Made by a program: the position numbers and the translations under genes
The notes under the pieces: generated by a model
Databases searched by the model: none
Seen by the model: the letters and a program-made list of their open reading frames with translations, nothing else
Told to the model about the DNA's origin: nothing
From: Aplectana chamaeleonis
Lineage: Eukaryota > Nematoda > Chromadorea > Rhabditida > Cosmocercidae
Length of the DNA stretch: 64,000 nt
Assembly: GCA_029168955.1 (NCBI GenBank)
Contig: JAPDOI010000212.1
Span: 496,001-560,000, forward strand
Direction: 5' to 3'
Part shown: positions 11,313-23,300 of the stretch, piece by piece
Layout of the letters: each line of letters opens with the position of its first letter
How positions within the stretch are numbered: the stretch's first letter is position 1

Positions 11313-12159
11313 ATGAAATTAGTCTCTTTGATGCTTCAAGACTGCTCTTCAAATAAACATAGAAAAGCTTTAGTGTAAGTGTTTTTGAACACTTCAGAGA
11401 AATAGCTTCTTTATGTGGATTCTCATTCATTATAATTGTTGCTGTTTATGTCTAACCGAAACTGACATTATCTGTTTCAGGCTTCGTCGTGAGGCTTACA
11501 ATGCATATCGTCCTCCACCTCCATCTTACGAGCCGCCTCCGCCTCCTCCACCTCCTCCTCCACCACCTCTTCCATCATACGAGCGTCCTCCGCCGCCGCC
11601 ACCACCTCCGTCATACGAACGTCCTCCGCCGTCACCCCCTCCTCCATCATACGAGCGTCCTCCGCCGCCACCACCTTCCCTATCATACGAACGTCCTCCG
11701 CCGCCACCCCCTCCTCCATCATACGAGCGTCCTCCGCCGCCACCACCTTTCCCATCATACGAGCGTCCTCCGCCACCACCAGTGCCACCTCCTAATGCAT
11801 GGTGGTTCGAAGAGTACGCCTATTACGATACCGATGAACCCAGACCCGAAGGCTACAGAAGGCCAAACCAAGGTTACGGTTATCCAACACCAGTGTCCGG
11901 ATACCAACGTCCACCACCCCCGTCATATGAGCGACCATATGATGACTACGGTGGTGGGAATCCAGTGCAGATGTCTTCGCGGTCACGCACGGCCTCATCT
12001 CCAACGACGAACATGGAAGCGAACTCAAACCCTCGAATTTCAAGCATTCAGACGAGAGAACTTCGAGTGAGTATGCCGGCTCCACCACCATCCGATTCGC
12101 TTGCTGGACCACCAACAACATTCGACAGACCACGAGGAATGCCCGGAATTCCTGCCTAA
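11313..12159 (+). CDS. Proline-rich protein with SYERPPPPP repeats
   Basis: Exon 1 is 11313-11374 (donor T|GTAAGTG) and exon 2 is 11481-12159 (acceptor CTGTTTCAG). The intron is 106 bp and phases match (2/1), giving 246 residues. The N-terminus is MKLVSLMLQDCSSNKHRK; a signal peptide is doubtful. Residues about 30-130 are seven tandem units of SYE(R) plus 6-12 prolines, with an eighth at PPPPSYERPYDDYGG. The C-terminal part is Pro/Tyr/Ser-rich (YRRPNQGYGYP). The composition fits a disordered scaffold, extracellular-matrix or WW/SH3-ligand protein; no named family. An internal CGA|GTGAGTATG donor near 12066 is in phase 0, so this exon could also feed the TMBIM gene 2.2 kb downstream, whose first exons are phase 0 and of similar Pro/Tyr-rich type. 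The ATG lies against a MITE, so the first exon is uncertain. Confidence 0.65.
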
Positions 12160-12403
12160 AATCTGAACCATTTTCAGAACTGTGTTCTGCTATCGTGTAC
12201 ATAAATTTTCCGTTTGCTGCTTTCCTCTCCACGTAAGGCTCTTTACGGTGTCAGTCACATTTTATATTCGGTATATGCGTCGCGATCGATCACACAAATG
12301 AAATGAACGAGCAAAAATATGCAAGCAATAAACAGATAAGGTAAAGCACAAAAAGAAACACAATGAAAGATGATTAGAGGTATCGGGACGCTGCCCGCCC
12401 TTA

Positions 12404-12539
12404 GGGGTCGTTTATACTCCCGCCACCGAGCGGCGCGGCACAGTGCATTTCTGTAATACTGATCACGCGGCGCGGCACGATCGATATTGTAGGATTGCAC
12501 TTCGCCGCACCGCTCGTCGAGGGAAGTATAAACGACCCC
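12404..12539. repeat. 136-bp Harbinger-type MITE with TTA target duplication
   Basis: GGGGTCGTTTATACT..AGTATAAACGACCCC termini are exact inverted repeats. They are flanked on both sides by TTA (12401-12403 and 12540-12542), the target size and type of PIF/Harbinger elements. The interior has TGATCACGCGGCGCGGCACGATCGATATT. A diverged copy lies at 46850-46980 inside an LDH intron. Confidence 0.85.
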
Positions 12540-12659
12540 TTATAATTGGCTGCCGTATCGATAGATCGCGGAGATCATTCAATACGGGAGCCCATCACAA
12601 AAGGTTACGACGAGCCGCGATGCCACTCTGCTCAGCCCCTAAGGCACACGATTTAGCAG

Positions 12660-14290
12660 TTTACTGATCCGTTTAGCAGTACGCGGAGAAGAAAGTTTGC
12701 CGCTTGTGACAATCGTCTTGAACAGGATCTGTAAATTGATGAAGAAACAGTGATATTCAGAGAGATCCTTCGCCATCCACTGGGACAAAACTTCGAGTAA
12801 TGCGAAGAAAGCAGTCTTACCTCCCCGCATAATATGGAAGCCGTGATACGGTCAATGTGAACACGGCTGCAAAAAAAGCTTCAAAGCATGTTTTTGCTTC
12901 AATTACCGTTTTGATCCCTACACCAGTATTTTTACTTCAGAACATTAGAACAACTAATTTTGCTCTGGCCAGTGCTTTGCGCGAAACGGTCTTCCACACC
13001 TTGTGAGCTGTTTCAGTAACGTCGAAATTCATCCGAAAACTGTAAAAGTACATGTTAAGTGAGTATATGGGGTAGTTTCGCTGCTCTATCTAGCAGGCTA
13101 CTGCTTCATTCGATCCACGTTGCGTTCGAGATCAGTCAAGACGAGGCTGATTGAATCCAGAGAAAAAACCGTGATTTTGAACAGACTCACTGCTCCAATA
13201 ATGAGGGTGAATTGTGGACTCACCAATTAGCTTGCCAGAGACTGCCACTGGCCGATTGAGAATTTTTGCAGGTTAGAGCGAAAGATTTCTAAAAACGTCT
13301 TCTTGTTCGGTCGGAAGCGCTCCGCTCCCATATTAGTTCGGAAGTGCCATCGGACCAACAGGGCTGATTCCGGAGGACGAACACCGTACCACTTGCTAGG
13401 GTGCTTTGCGGACGATTACTTCAAAGAGGCACAAAAGAGTAAAATCAATAATCAAGAGGCCAAAACCGACAAGACAACACAGAATGAATGAGGTGCAAAA
13501 GGATTTCAATGATATGATAACAATTCGCTACATCTGGGACGGCACGCATGAACGCTAATGAGGAGGGCAGGAAGAGTGAAGGGTAGAGCCAGAGGTGACT
13601 CGAAACACAGGACGCAAGGGATTCGGCCGTGAGTAGTGAGATTGGTTCTACGCAATAGGGACGGCATCTGCTTAGGCTCCCTGGAGATGCTGATCTCTAC
13701 AGCAACTACTCAGCGTATACTGCCTGGTGCACTACATACGCTACCGATAATCCAACCAATCATGACTGAGTGGGCGTATCAGCAGTACATGCTGTCATGA
13801 CCGTGCGAAGTGGAATATGGGCGGAACCTACGGGAGTTGTATCGAGCGAGTTTCTGTGTTAGAGCCGCTAAGTAATTTAACATTTTAACAAGATCATAAT
13901 TGTCAGAAAATAGCCCACACAGTTTTTTTTTCTCAAGTGTTTCAACACGTCAAAATGCTCAAATTTCACTGTGGTTGCTATTCGCTAACAACTAGATTTC
14001 ATAATATTGTCACTTCGATGATACATAAGCTTTGTGGCATTTCTAAGGAGCTCTCGATTCAGATAGTCACCAGCAGTAAGCGGTCGCTTTTTTGTCTAAA
14101 CATCGATATCAGCAGTTATAATTTACCGGGGTCCATCGCTGCGCTTCTGACGGTGATCCAGTTCGAGAGCTCACTGAATGCCCCAGACATTACATCAACA
14201 AAGTTGTGGCGAAAGATAATGAATGGCTACGCTATCATGTTTTGCACTCTCCTATAAAGATCACGCAATTGTTAGTGATAACAATAGTGA
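12660..14290. other. Intergenic stretch before the TMBIM-like gene
   Basis: I see no supported gene. An open frame near 13303-13491 has no recognisable motif and no flanking splice sites that make a chain. No transposon ends were identified. Confidence 0.35.
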
Positions 14291-14300
14291 TCCCTCAGGC

Positions 14301-14308
14301 TATAAAAA
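14301..14308 (+). promoter_or_regulatory. TATA box of the TMBIM-like gene
   Basis: TATAAAAA lies 45 bp upstream of the ATG at 14346. This spacing leaves a leader of about 15 bases if transcription starts about 30 bp downstream. Confidence 0.5.
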
Positions 14309-14345
14309 CCGAGTGAAACATCTCAACGATTCATTTTACTCAATT

Positions 14346-17300
14346 ATGTCGGGGGAGCCGGAGGACTACAGAAATCAGTACTATCAAAATGCAAACCCAT
14401 ACTGGGGTGCACCAGCCTACCACAATAGACCTGCATATGGATGGAACCATTACAACATGCCACCACCCTATGGTTACTATAGGGGATCTTGCGAAATGGT
14501 GAGCGTACCGCGTGATAATTTTCTCTTTTCTTTTAGCCTTCGAAGCGGTGGGAAAGCATGGTTAGAGACACTATCGTTTCAGCCATATGATGACAGAAAT
14601 TATCACGTTCCATATGGAGGAAACAAACATCCACCCGAAATGGTATGGATTTCGTTAGAACGGACGTCGTAGTCGAAGACGAAATCGAGTCAAACTGACA
14701 TTCCTTCTTGTCAACGCGCACTGTTTTCAGCTGTATGGCAATATGTATGCCACCAGGTGCCCCATGCTCCTACGAAATGGTGGGCTTGGGAACCAAACTT
14801 TTGGGGCAAACCTAGTCGAGAGGAGGGGGGAAATAAGAATTTAGGTGGAGAATGAATATCCTGATCTTAGAGACCTAAATTTCTCTACGAAGTTCCTGAG
14901 AGAAGAATGAGGCTCTATCCTAGACTGTGGTTGGGGGGCAGCCCTCAAGACTCATCCATAGAAGAGATGAAAACCCCTGATGTAAAACTGGTGCCACGGC
15001 AGAAAAGGGAGGACCTCATGGTAACGCACTTGGCCATGCCCATTTTTACGCGCCGCCGTACGAACGCCAACCCGGGGGCCGGATTCATCAACGTGGCAGT
15101 GCTGGGTAGGGGTAAGCGTGACGGCACGTCTGATGATTACCCTGCAGAAGCGGAAGATCGCTAACTGAGAGCACCCTTGACCTTCCCATACAATAGGCTG
15201 GGGTAGCTTAGACACTGCTCTGGTAGGATACCATTGGCTCTCACGGGGTAACCATCGAACGTGCCGACGCCTATACCCCTAGCCAAAGACACGCGGTGAT
15301 GATTCCAGCCCCGGGGGTTTCCTCACATTCTAAAATCAGGAGAGTCGTTGCGGCATGGAAAAAAGGGCGCGGCCAATTGCGATACCACAGTTCTGCCCCT
15401 TTCTGCGATAGCGCCATCACACGCTTGATACCGCTATCAACAAGTGCCTTTGGTATGCAGCTATTTCGGGGAGGGGGGAGGCTCAGGATTCAGTTGGAGA
15501 ATGAATGATACCGCTATCAGAAGTCGAAGTATTTCCAGAAAGTCTCCACGAAAATAATGACTGATAACGCTATTAGGCATATGATATCAGCCCGAATTTT
15601 TATTTTCATGAATAAAACACGTCATTTTCTTGAGTGCACCCCCAAATACTATTAAGCCGTTCTGTTTGAAAAGGCTGAGAACACTATCAGATATCTAATA
15701 TCGGAAGACATGCTTATTTTCAAGCATGAATCGGTGCAAAGCTAGACGGGGGGGGAGGAGCTGGATGAATATCATTCTTGAAAATGAAAATTTCTTTTGA
15801 TATCAGATGGGTGATAGCGTCAGCAGTCATTGTTTCCGAGAAACTCCATGAAATTACTTCAATTTATGATAGCGGTATCATTCATTCTTCACTTGAATTC
15901 CGAGGGCTCCCGCCCAGCTAGTTTTGAACCCATGAACCTGGGGTACGCCCACTTTCCCAGCCCCTTCCCACACAACCAGGTTTTCACCGAATTCATTTAG
16001 AGGCCGCGTACATGCTCGCAAAAAATGGTTGAGATAGCGACCTCAAGCGCTATTCATACTACTCAACGCCAGCCCGGCACGCGCATGACGCCCGCTCGGT
16101 ATGAAACTAGTTGGGAGGGCCACACAAGATTCATAATGAAATGATTGATATGAAACTTCTTTATCTGGAGGAGAATTGTCGGACTGGACATATCGCCAAG
16201 GCGGTATGATACCATGACATCAGTTTTTGATTCGAAGTGATCAACGGGCGGGTTGGGCATATCAACGTGTATCGGGTATTTCGGAGGTGGAAATCAGTTT
16301 TAACCCTATCTGGACGGTGGGCGCTCAGGGGAGGAAATCCCCTGCGTGGAGGCTAAATCTGTCATGTATCGTGTATGGTTCAGTTCCGCAATCGCGTTCA
16401 GTCCTCACTATCACAATCGTCGAAGCGAAGCGGTAGTTTTTTGAAAAAATCAGCTATAAAAATGAAGAAATCATTCTCATGACAACAGCCTCGCTTCTAC
16501 GATTGTGATAATGAGACTTTGCGGACTGAACGCGATTGCGGAACTAGATAATACTTTGGGTGTGATCAGTTTTAACCCTATTTGGCGGCTGCATCGTTTC
16601 TAAAAGGAGGAAAACAGCGAACTGTCGGCTGCTGGTTTATATGAACAACCCACCCGTTGATCACGTCGAATCAATGGCTAATGCCATGGTATCATACTGC
16701 AGTGGCAATACGTCCGGTCCGGCATTTCGCTTTTTCAACCTTTTTAAAACGTTTGTAACAAGTGGTACGACACGATTGACACATTTCTGACGCGATTATC
16801 ACGTTTCTAATACGTGCAGCCGTGGATAAAATCTCCATGTCTCTGAATGAATCTTGAGTGGCCCCCCACCAACTAGTTTCAAGCCGCCCGCTCCGCCATG
16901 GCGGCGACGGCCGTAAGAAATGTTCCTTCACTGTCATTATTAATTCATCTTTAATTGCATTCCGCTCCATAACAATTAATTCCAGTACTATCTTCTGCTA
17001 CTATAATACCAGGTTGTCCAATAATTCTTGTCCGAAAATTTCACCATTTTTAATTTTTTTCAACTTTATTCGAAAAACAAGTCTAATCAACAATATAATC
17101 AGCACAGTTATCCACAACAGTGGCCCATCGATTGACCAGGTCGCCGATGCCCTTCGCCCAGAACTCCGGGGGCTGCGACTCGAAGAAGTCCGCGAGGTCG
17201 GATTTGAGGTTGTCGTAGTTGGTGAATTTTCTTCCGGCCAAATGGTGCTTCAGCGGGCGGAACAAGTGGTAGTCGGAGAGGGCGAGGTCCGGGGAATACG

Positions 17301-20300
17301 GCGGATGGGCGACCGTCTCCCATCCAAGCGTTGCCAAATTCTGCTGGGTCTCCTTCGCCACGTGGGGGCGCGCGTTGTCGTGCAGCAGGTGGACCGAGGC
17401 CCTTCGGAGACGCTTTTCTCGGATGGCGGCGGCTAATTTTTCGAGCTGATCGGTGTAGATGGAGGCGGTGACCGTCCTGCCATGCGGGAGCAGCTCGAAG
17501 TACAGCATGCCCTTGGTGTCCCACCAGCAGCAGAGCATGATCTTCAGCGGGTGCAGGTCGGCTTTCGGCGTCGTCGGCGGCTCTTCTCCGCGCGGGATCC
17601 AGACGGCACGTCGGGCGACGTTGTCGTAAAGGACCCAGCTCTCATCCCCAGTGACCAGGTCTTCGAGAAACTCCTTGCGATGCGGACGAAGGAGGAGGGA
17701 CTGGCAGAGGGCCACGCGGCTCTGCTTGTTGGCGTCCGTCAGACGGTGGGGGATCCAACGGGCCAGAACTTTGTGGTAGCCGAGTAAGTTGGGTCGATTG
17801 TGGATGGTGGACTTGCTGCAGCCGAGCGTCGTCGCCAGTTCACGGGTGGTGGCTTCCGGCTTCTCCTTGATACAGCGACGGACTTCGTCATCATCCACCG
17901 TAGAAGGCCTCCCGCTGTGCTCCCTGTCCTCGAGGCTCGTGTCGCCGCTCTCGAAACGATTGGACCAGCGGTTGACTGTGCGTTGGGACACTGCGTCCTC
18001 CTTGCACGCTCTTCAGATGTTGGCGACCGCGGTGCCCGTGTCGTTGCCCAGCAGCCACTCGTAGTACACGAACATACGAATTCGACCTTTGTCCATTTTA
18101 GCTTGTACTGGTAGCTAGACGCGGCGACTGCGCCTTATATACCCCTAGCGTAGAACTTTGGAGAACCTTCTAGAAGGTTCTTACACTTGCCTGATATTAT
18201 AGCACTTCTAAGGAAAACTATAAAGTTTTGAAAATTTTCGGACAGGAATTATTGGACGGCCTGGTAGTAAACGCGTGCAGAGCTTTTGTTTGCTCGGCAA
18301 ATTTAGGGCCATTTTTGATCCACCCCGCCATAGCGCCAGCGCTGAAGCATTCCTGGTATCCGCAAGCGCGTAATGTGCTCAAAAAGTGTTCATACTCCAA
18401 CGCCCTGCCCTCGCATACCGCGCTGGCGTCGAGGAGTACGAATAGCGCCACAGTGGCCTCGCACGGCTCCTACTGGAACGCTCACGCCATGCGCACAGCT
18501 GCGGACAGCAATTTTGACCTGATAAGAGTATTACTTGAATAATTCGAAATACTTACTGTGCTTCTCTGGGCCAAATTCCGGTCCACAATTGCGCCTCGTC
18601 ACGCTTTGCCGCTGCACGCGCTCGATTGAGTCGAGTTTCCAGCGCCAAAGCCGACTCGATATGGCTTTTTATACAGTTTTCTCTGATTTTGTTTAGTTTC
18701 CAGCTTCTAAAACCCACCTTGAGTCAACAGACCGGCGGCTGCGGCGCTGGAAACTCTTCCGGCTCGAAAGCGCGCGGTCGCAAAGCGTGTCGAGACGCAG
18801 TTGCAAACCGGAATCTGGCCCAGAGAAGCACAGTACGTCGTTTCGAGTTTTCTCTCCGTAGCAGCAATCATGTGTTTTGCAGCCGTATGACAATAGGCCC
18901 CATTTCGAAGGAAGCAGAGGATCCAATGAATCGGTAGGGTATTGATATTTTTTTCAATAACACAGGACGCTCTTAACACAAAGCATTTTGCAGAAAAAAA
19001 ATTGAATACGGTTGAAAATCGGAGAAATCAAACTAACAATAAGAAGGATGAACAAGTAGAAAAGAATGATGATAGATAGAATGAGCAGAAAGATCCAAGG
19101 ATGGATAAATGAGTTTACGGAAGGGTGCCACACTCGTTTCGTTCCTGCCCTTAAACGAGTGTAACAAGATATGTATATTAGAAAACAAGGACCACCCCGG
19201 AACTCCTCAGAGATAAAGGAAGTCCTTACGAGATAGAAAGAAAATGTCTCAACGTTGTTGTAGGGATATAGTCCTGTCGCACCCAATACAGAAATGTATT
19301 ATGATAAGAACAGAATATGACGAGAAGTAGGCAAAATCTGAAGTAAAGAAACTGCTGCACGAAAGAAAATCAGGAAAAGGCACGAACGAACAGGAGGAAA
19401 GGTAAAAATGGGTGAAAACGAATTAGACACGAATCAAACGTAGAATAAGGCCCCCGTCATAGTCGGTGGATCTACTTAGTCCCACCCGGACGATACGCAC
19501 AGAATTCGTGGGAAACGGGTGCAAAAAATCAACCCACTGAGTAAGACTGCGACCGTCTGATGCCCACCGCAATCCCCCCGGTCGATACTGATGGTTCTCA
19601 TGCGTACAAGGGCGGGGCCAATGCACCTACTGAGTCCCACTGAGTCCCACCAAAATCATCCTCACCCCACCCTGTCGATATAGGTGTTTCTCACGTGATT
19701 TGGGGTGCATTTTTTCGGCCGACTGCGACCTGCCGAGTCCCGCCGCATCTCGACTCGTCGTCTGCGCTCTGCCCCACGTGATCGCCGCCGCTGACTATCG
19801 ATGGCGTGTTTCGCAGAGGAAGTGGTTGGCGCTGGGGGGAACCGGACTCAGTCGGACTCAGAAGGTTTTTCGACGAAGTCTGACGGGGGCCTAAGAAAGA
19901 GAGAAAGTGCGAATATACGATTTCGACGTATTGAATGAAGTATGAGGTTTGGTGGCCAAAAGTCTTGACATAAATACAATACGACGCAATTTTTTTGCAA
20001 AAAAAGCGTTTTGAGGCATTTTTAGCGGTCATAAAACGCCGCATCGCCATAACTAGCTTCGAAGTAGTCCGATTTCAAATTGGAAGTCATTTCTGGACTG
20101 CCGTCATTAAATGCTACACGATAGTGTTACAAAATAGTAGATTCAACTCCAGAAGTTCTTGAAAATTGCATAATTGCACAGCGAAATAACTTTTTATGAA
20201 ATGATCCGACGGTCATGATTGCAGAAATCTGTCATGTTTTGACCTGTGGTCAATGTGAACGTCAGAAAGAAAAAAGACATTTTCCAACAAAATACCGGGC

Positions 20301-23300
20301 AGGACGTCGTGAAAAGTAGGTAGGGCTCCAGATGATGTCGTCAGGACGTCGTGGAATGTTGTTAGAGCTCCGGATGACGTTAGCAGGAGGTCGTGGAAAT
20401 CAGCAGGGCTTCAAATGACGTTATCAGGACGTCGTGGAAAACACTCAGGGCTTCAGGTGATGACGTCAAAACGTCGTGAAAAGTTCTTAGGTCTCCAGAT
20501 GACGTGAGTAGGACGTCGTAGAAATCTGTACGGCGTATGACTTCGGATGACGTCAACAGGACGTCGTCGGGAGTAGGTAGGGCTCCAGATGATGTCGTCA
20601 GGACGTCGTGGAAAGTTGTTAGAGCTCCGGATGACGTTAGAACGACGTCGTGGAAATCTGTATGACGTATGACTTCGATTGACGTCAACAGGACGTCGTC
20701 GAAAGTAGGTAGGGCTTCAGATGACGTCAGCAGGACGTCGTAAAAAGTTGTTAGAGATCCGGAAGACGTCAGCAAAATGTCGTGGAAATCAGCAGGGCTT
20801 CAGATGACGTTATCAGGACGTCGTTGAAAGTAGGTAGAGCTTTAGATGATGTCATCAAGAGGTCGTAGAAATTCGTTAGGGCTCCAGACGACGAGGCCGG
20901 GACGCCGTGGAGAGTAGGTAGGGCTTCAGATGACGTCGTCAGGACGTCGTAAAGGTTATCGCGCGTAAGCTGGTTGCTATAGTCGTTGAAGTAATCGCGC
21001 CCAGAGTGACGCCTATCGCAGCGTCGCTGGCTGTCGGAAACTATCGAGGAAGACGCAAGCATCTTCTGTTTGTGGACTGTAATTTATGGCACTGCTGTAA
21101 ATATAGTTATGCCTAAACTTGCGCTCGTAGATGTAACGTATATAACGCTCGCAACACATGCGTGTGTATTAGTGTATGTGTGTGCGCTCCCGCGTTGATC
21201 ACAGCGCGTGTTCATATGTGAACGACTTTGCGAGTGCACGCGCGTTTGTGCCAGCGGGTGTGTTTACGCAAATGTGCTCGTAAGTGCGCGCAAGTTACGT
21301 CCGTCCTCTGTTTCGGAGTCTAATTCTTTTGTTTTTCGCGTGCGTCTGCGCGAGTGTGCTGCGTCTACCTCTCCCCGCTCTTTCTCGCTGTCTCTGCCTC
21401 GCTCCGCACAAGCACACGAAGGAACACAGTAAATTTGGCAACACAGAGAACGGAGGATATGTGTGTTTTCGCGTGGGTATGTTTATTTGAAAGCCGGTAG
21501 TTGTGTGCGCATGTGATTGTGCAAATGCGCGCGCACGTGTTTGAAAGTCGACAAGGATTACGTTACTACTAGACGTTCTTGTTGTGCGTTGGCGCATTTA
21601 TATCATATGTGCACAGAGCTTGCGCCAACGCACAATAAAGAACGGAAAGTAACAGTGCTATCCCTGCTGACTGTACGTAACAGTTCGCGTGAGTATAGTT
21701 TGCGCGTCCTCGTGAACGGAATTTCGCGATTGTGGTCGCATATATATGAATGCGTGCGTGTGTAAGCATGTTATCACTGCGCGCATGAGTGCAAATGTGT
21801 ACACACAAGAACGCAAGGATGTGCTTGTTTTTGTATACGCGTATGTACCACTGTAAATGCTCGCGCATGAGTAGCCATAAATGCGCGTAGATCTCCGTGG
21901 GTTTTGCGTGCTTGTGTATACGAGGCAGGAGTGTGCATATATAGACCGGCATACGTGTCCGTGCGCGTATACAAGCGCAGGCGCGTGCATGCATTTTCGC
22001 AAATGCTTGTGAGTGTGCGTGCGGTGTGCGCATGCGGGTGAGTGCGCTACGATGAGGAGGTGTTTACATATTGCGCTACGAGTGACCACAACCATGCATA
22101 TCAATCATATAGATTTTTGCAGATGTGGATGAAAAACACTCCATGGCGTCGCCAGTCGCGAGAAGCTGAAAAAGGGCCTAAGCGCGAATGGGTCGGCGCG
22201 CGCGATTGCTGGAAGAAGCGTAGAAGCGTGCGTACATGCAATTTCTGTGACACTTTTTGATAGACTTTGAGAGGTAACTAGTCTAGAGAGATTCTTGTAG
22301 TATGCGTCTGATAATTCAACAGAGTAACCTAAAACCGAAAATTACCAAGAATTCTCAAGTAGATTCCAATCAAAAAATTATAATTGCATGTCTGCCAGAG
22401 AATACCGGGAAACTTCCGGTGAAGCTGTGGTACATTTCGGACCTAAGACATGCCATACTCTCTGGCGAAGGGTGAACTTGATGAGTTCTCTGGAATAATC
22501 AAGCCCCTGGAGGAACACTCCATACGGCATCAATACGACTAGGGACAGCCCTCGATCGTTATTGCTTGCTACAGCCAGCCGGGTGCCGCCAACCGTCTTC
22601 GCTCGGCTGACTTGGGTTTACTACGGTCCCTGGTGTTTTTGGGGTTAAAGGCAGAGTTCACGATGATTCTCGTTTCCAAGTTTTCCACTCAAAACAATGC
22701 GTTGGCAACCAAGTGTTACCAAAATCACGGAGAAACGGCGAGAAACGCACTAATTCGTCTTATTTCAGTGACATTATTCTATGGCCTGGACTAGTTGTCT
22801 GGTTGGACGAACATGTTCACGGTGGTTGTCACCGGAAAAAAATGGGACTAACCGAAAATGGAAGAATATTTTAGGCAAAACAGTACTAGTTAGGGCCCGA
22901 AGTAAAGAACGGAACAATACAGAACAGAGAATTGCAAAAGACGGGTCCACAAAAGATTTCATTGTCACAACGAACAGTTCCACTGATACTTAAGAGGCGG
23001 GCTGATACTTGAGGATTTCCTGCCCTTCTGGTGCGTTTTTCTCGGTTTTTTTGTCATTTCGGTTCTACTTGGGGGCCAAGCAATCGAATTAGCGATTAAT
23101 CTCAGAATCGAAGATTATCGTGAACACTGCCTTTAACGTCGGCTTGGATCGTAAAGGACTTCGCGTACACTGTTGAAGGTTGGGGCACACTCGGTGCCAT
23201 ATGCTATAACATACTGTGCTTATCTGGGCCAAATTCCGGACCGCAATCGCGTCTCGACACGCTTTGCAGCCGCACGCTCCCGAGTCTGAAGGGTTTTCAG

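Noticed and set aside
13303..13491. 62-codon + strand ORF after TTTTTGCAG
   Set aside because: Mixed composition, acceptor not in a compatible chain, no motif.
17482..18114. Long + strand ORFs opposite the mariner transposase
   Set aside because: They are antisense shadows of the GC-rich transposase gene; the minus strand carries the recognisable D,D34D protein.
20290..20960. CRISPR-like array
   Set aside because: Units are contiguous, degenerate tandem repeats without unique spacers, in a eukaryotic intron.
22121..22190. Possible TMBIM exon (MWMKNTPWRRQ) after TTTTTGCAG
   Set aside because: Good acceptor but no consensus donor in a compatible phase and no similarity to the neighbouring Pro/Tyr-rich exons.
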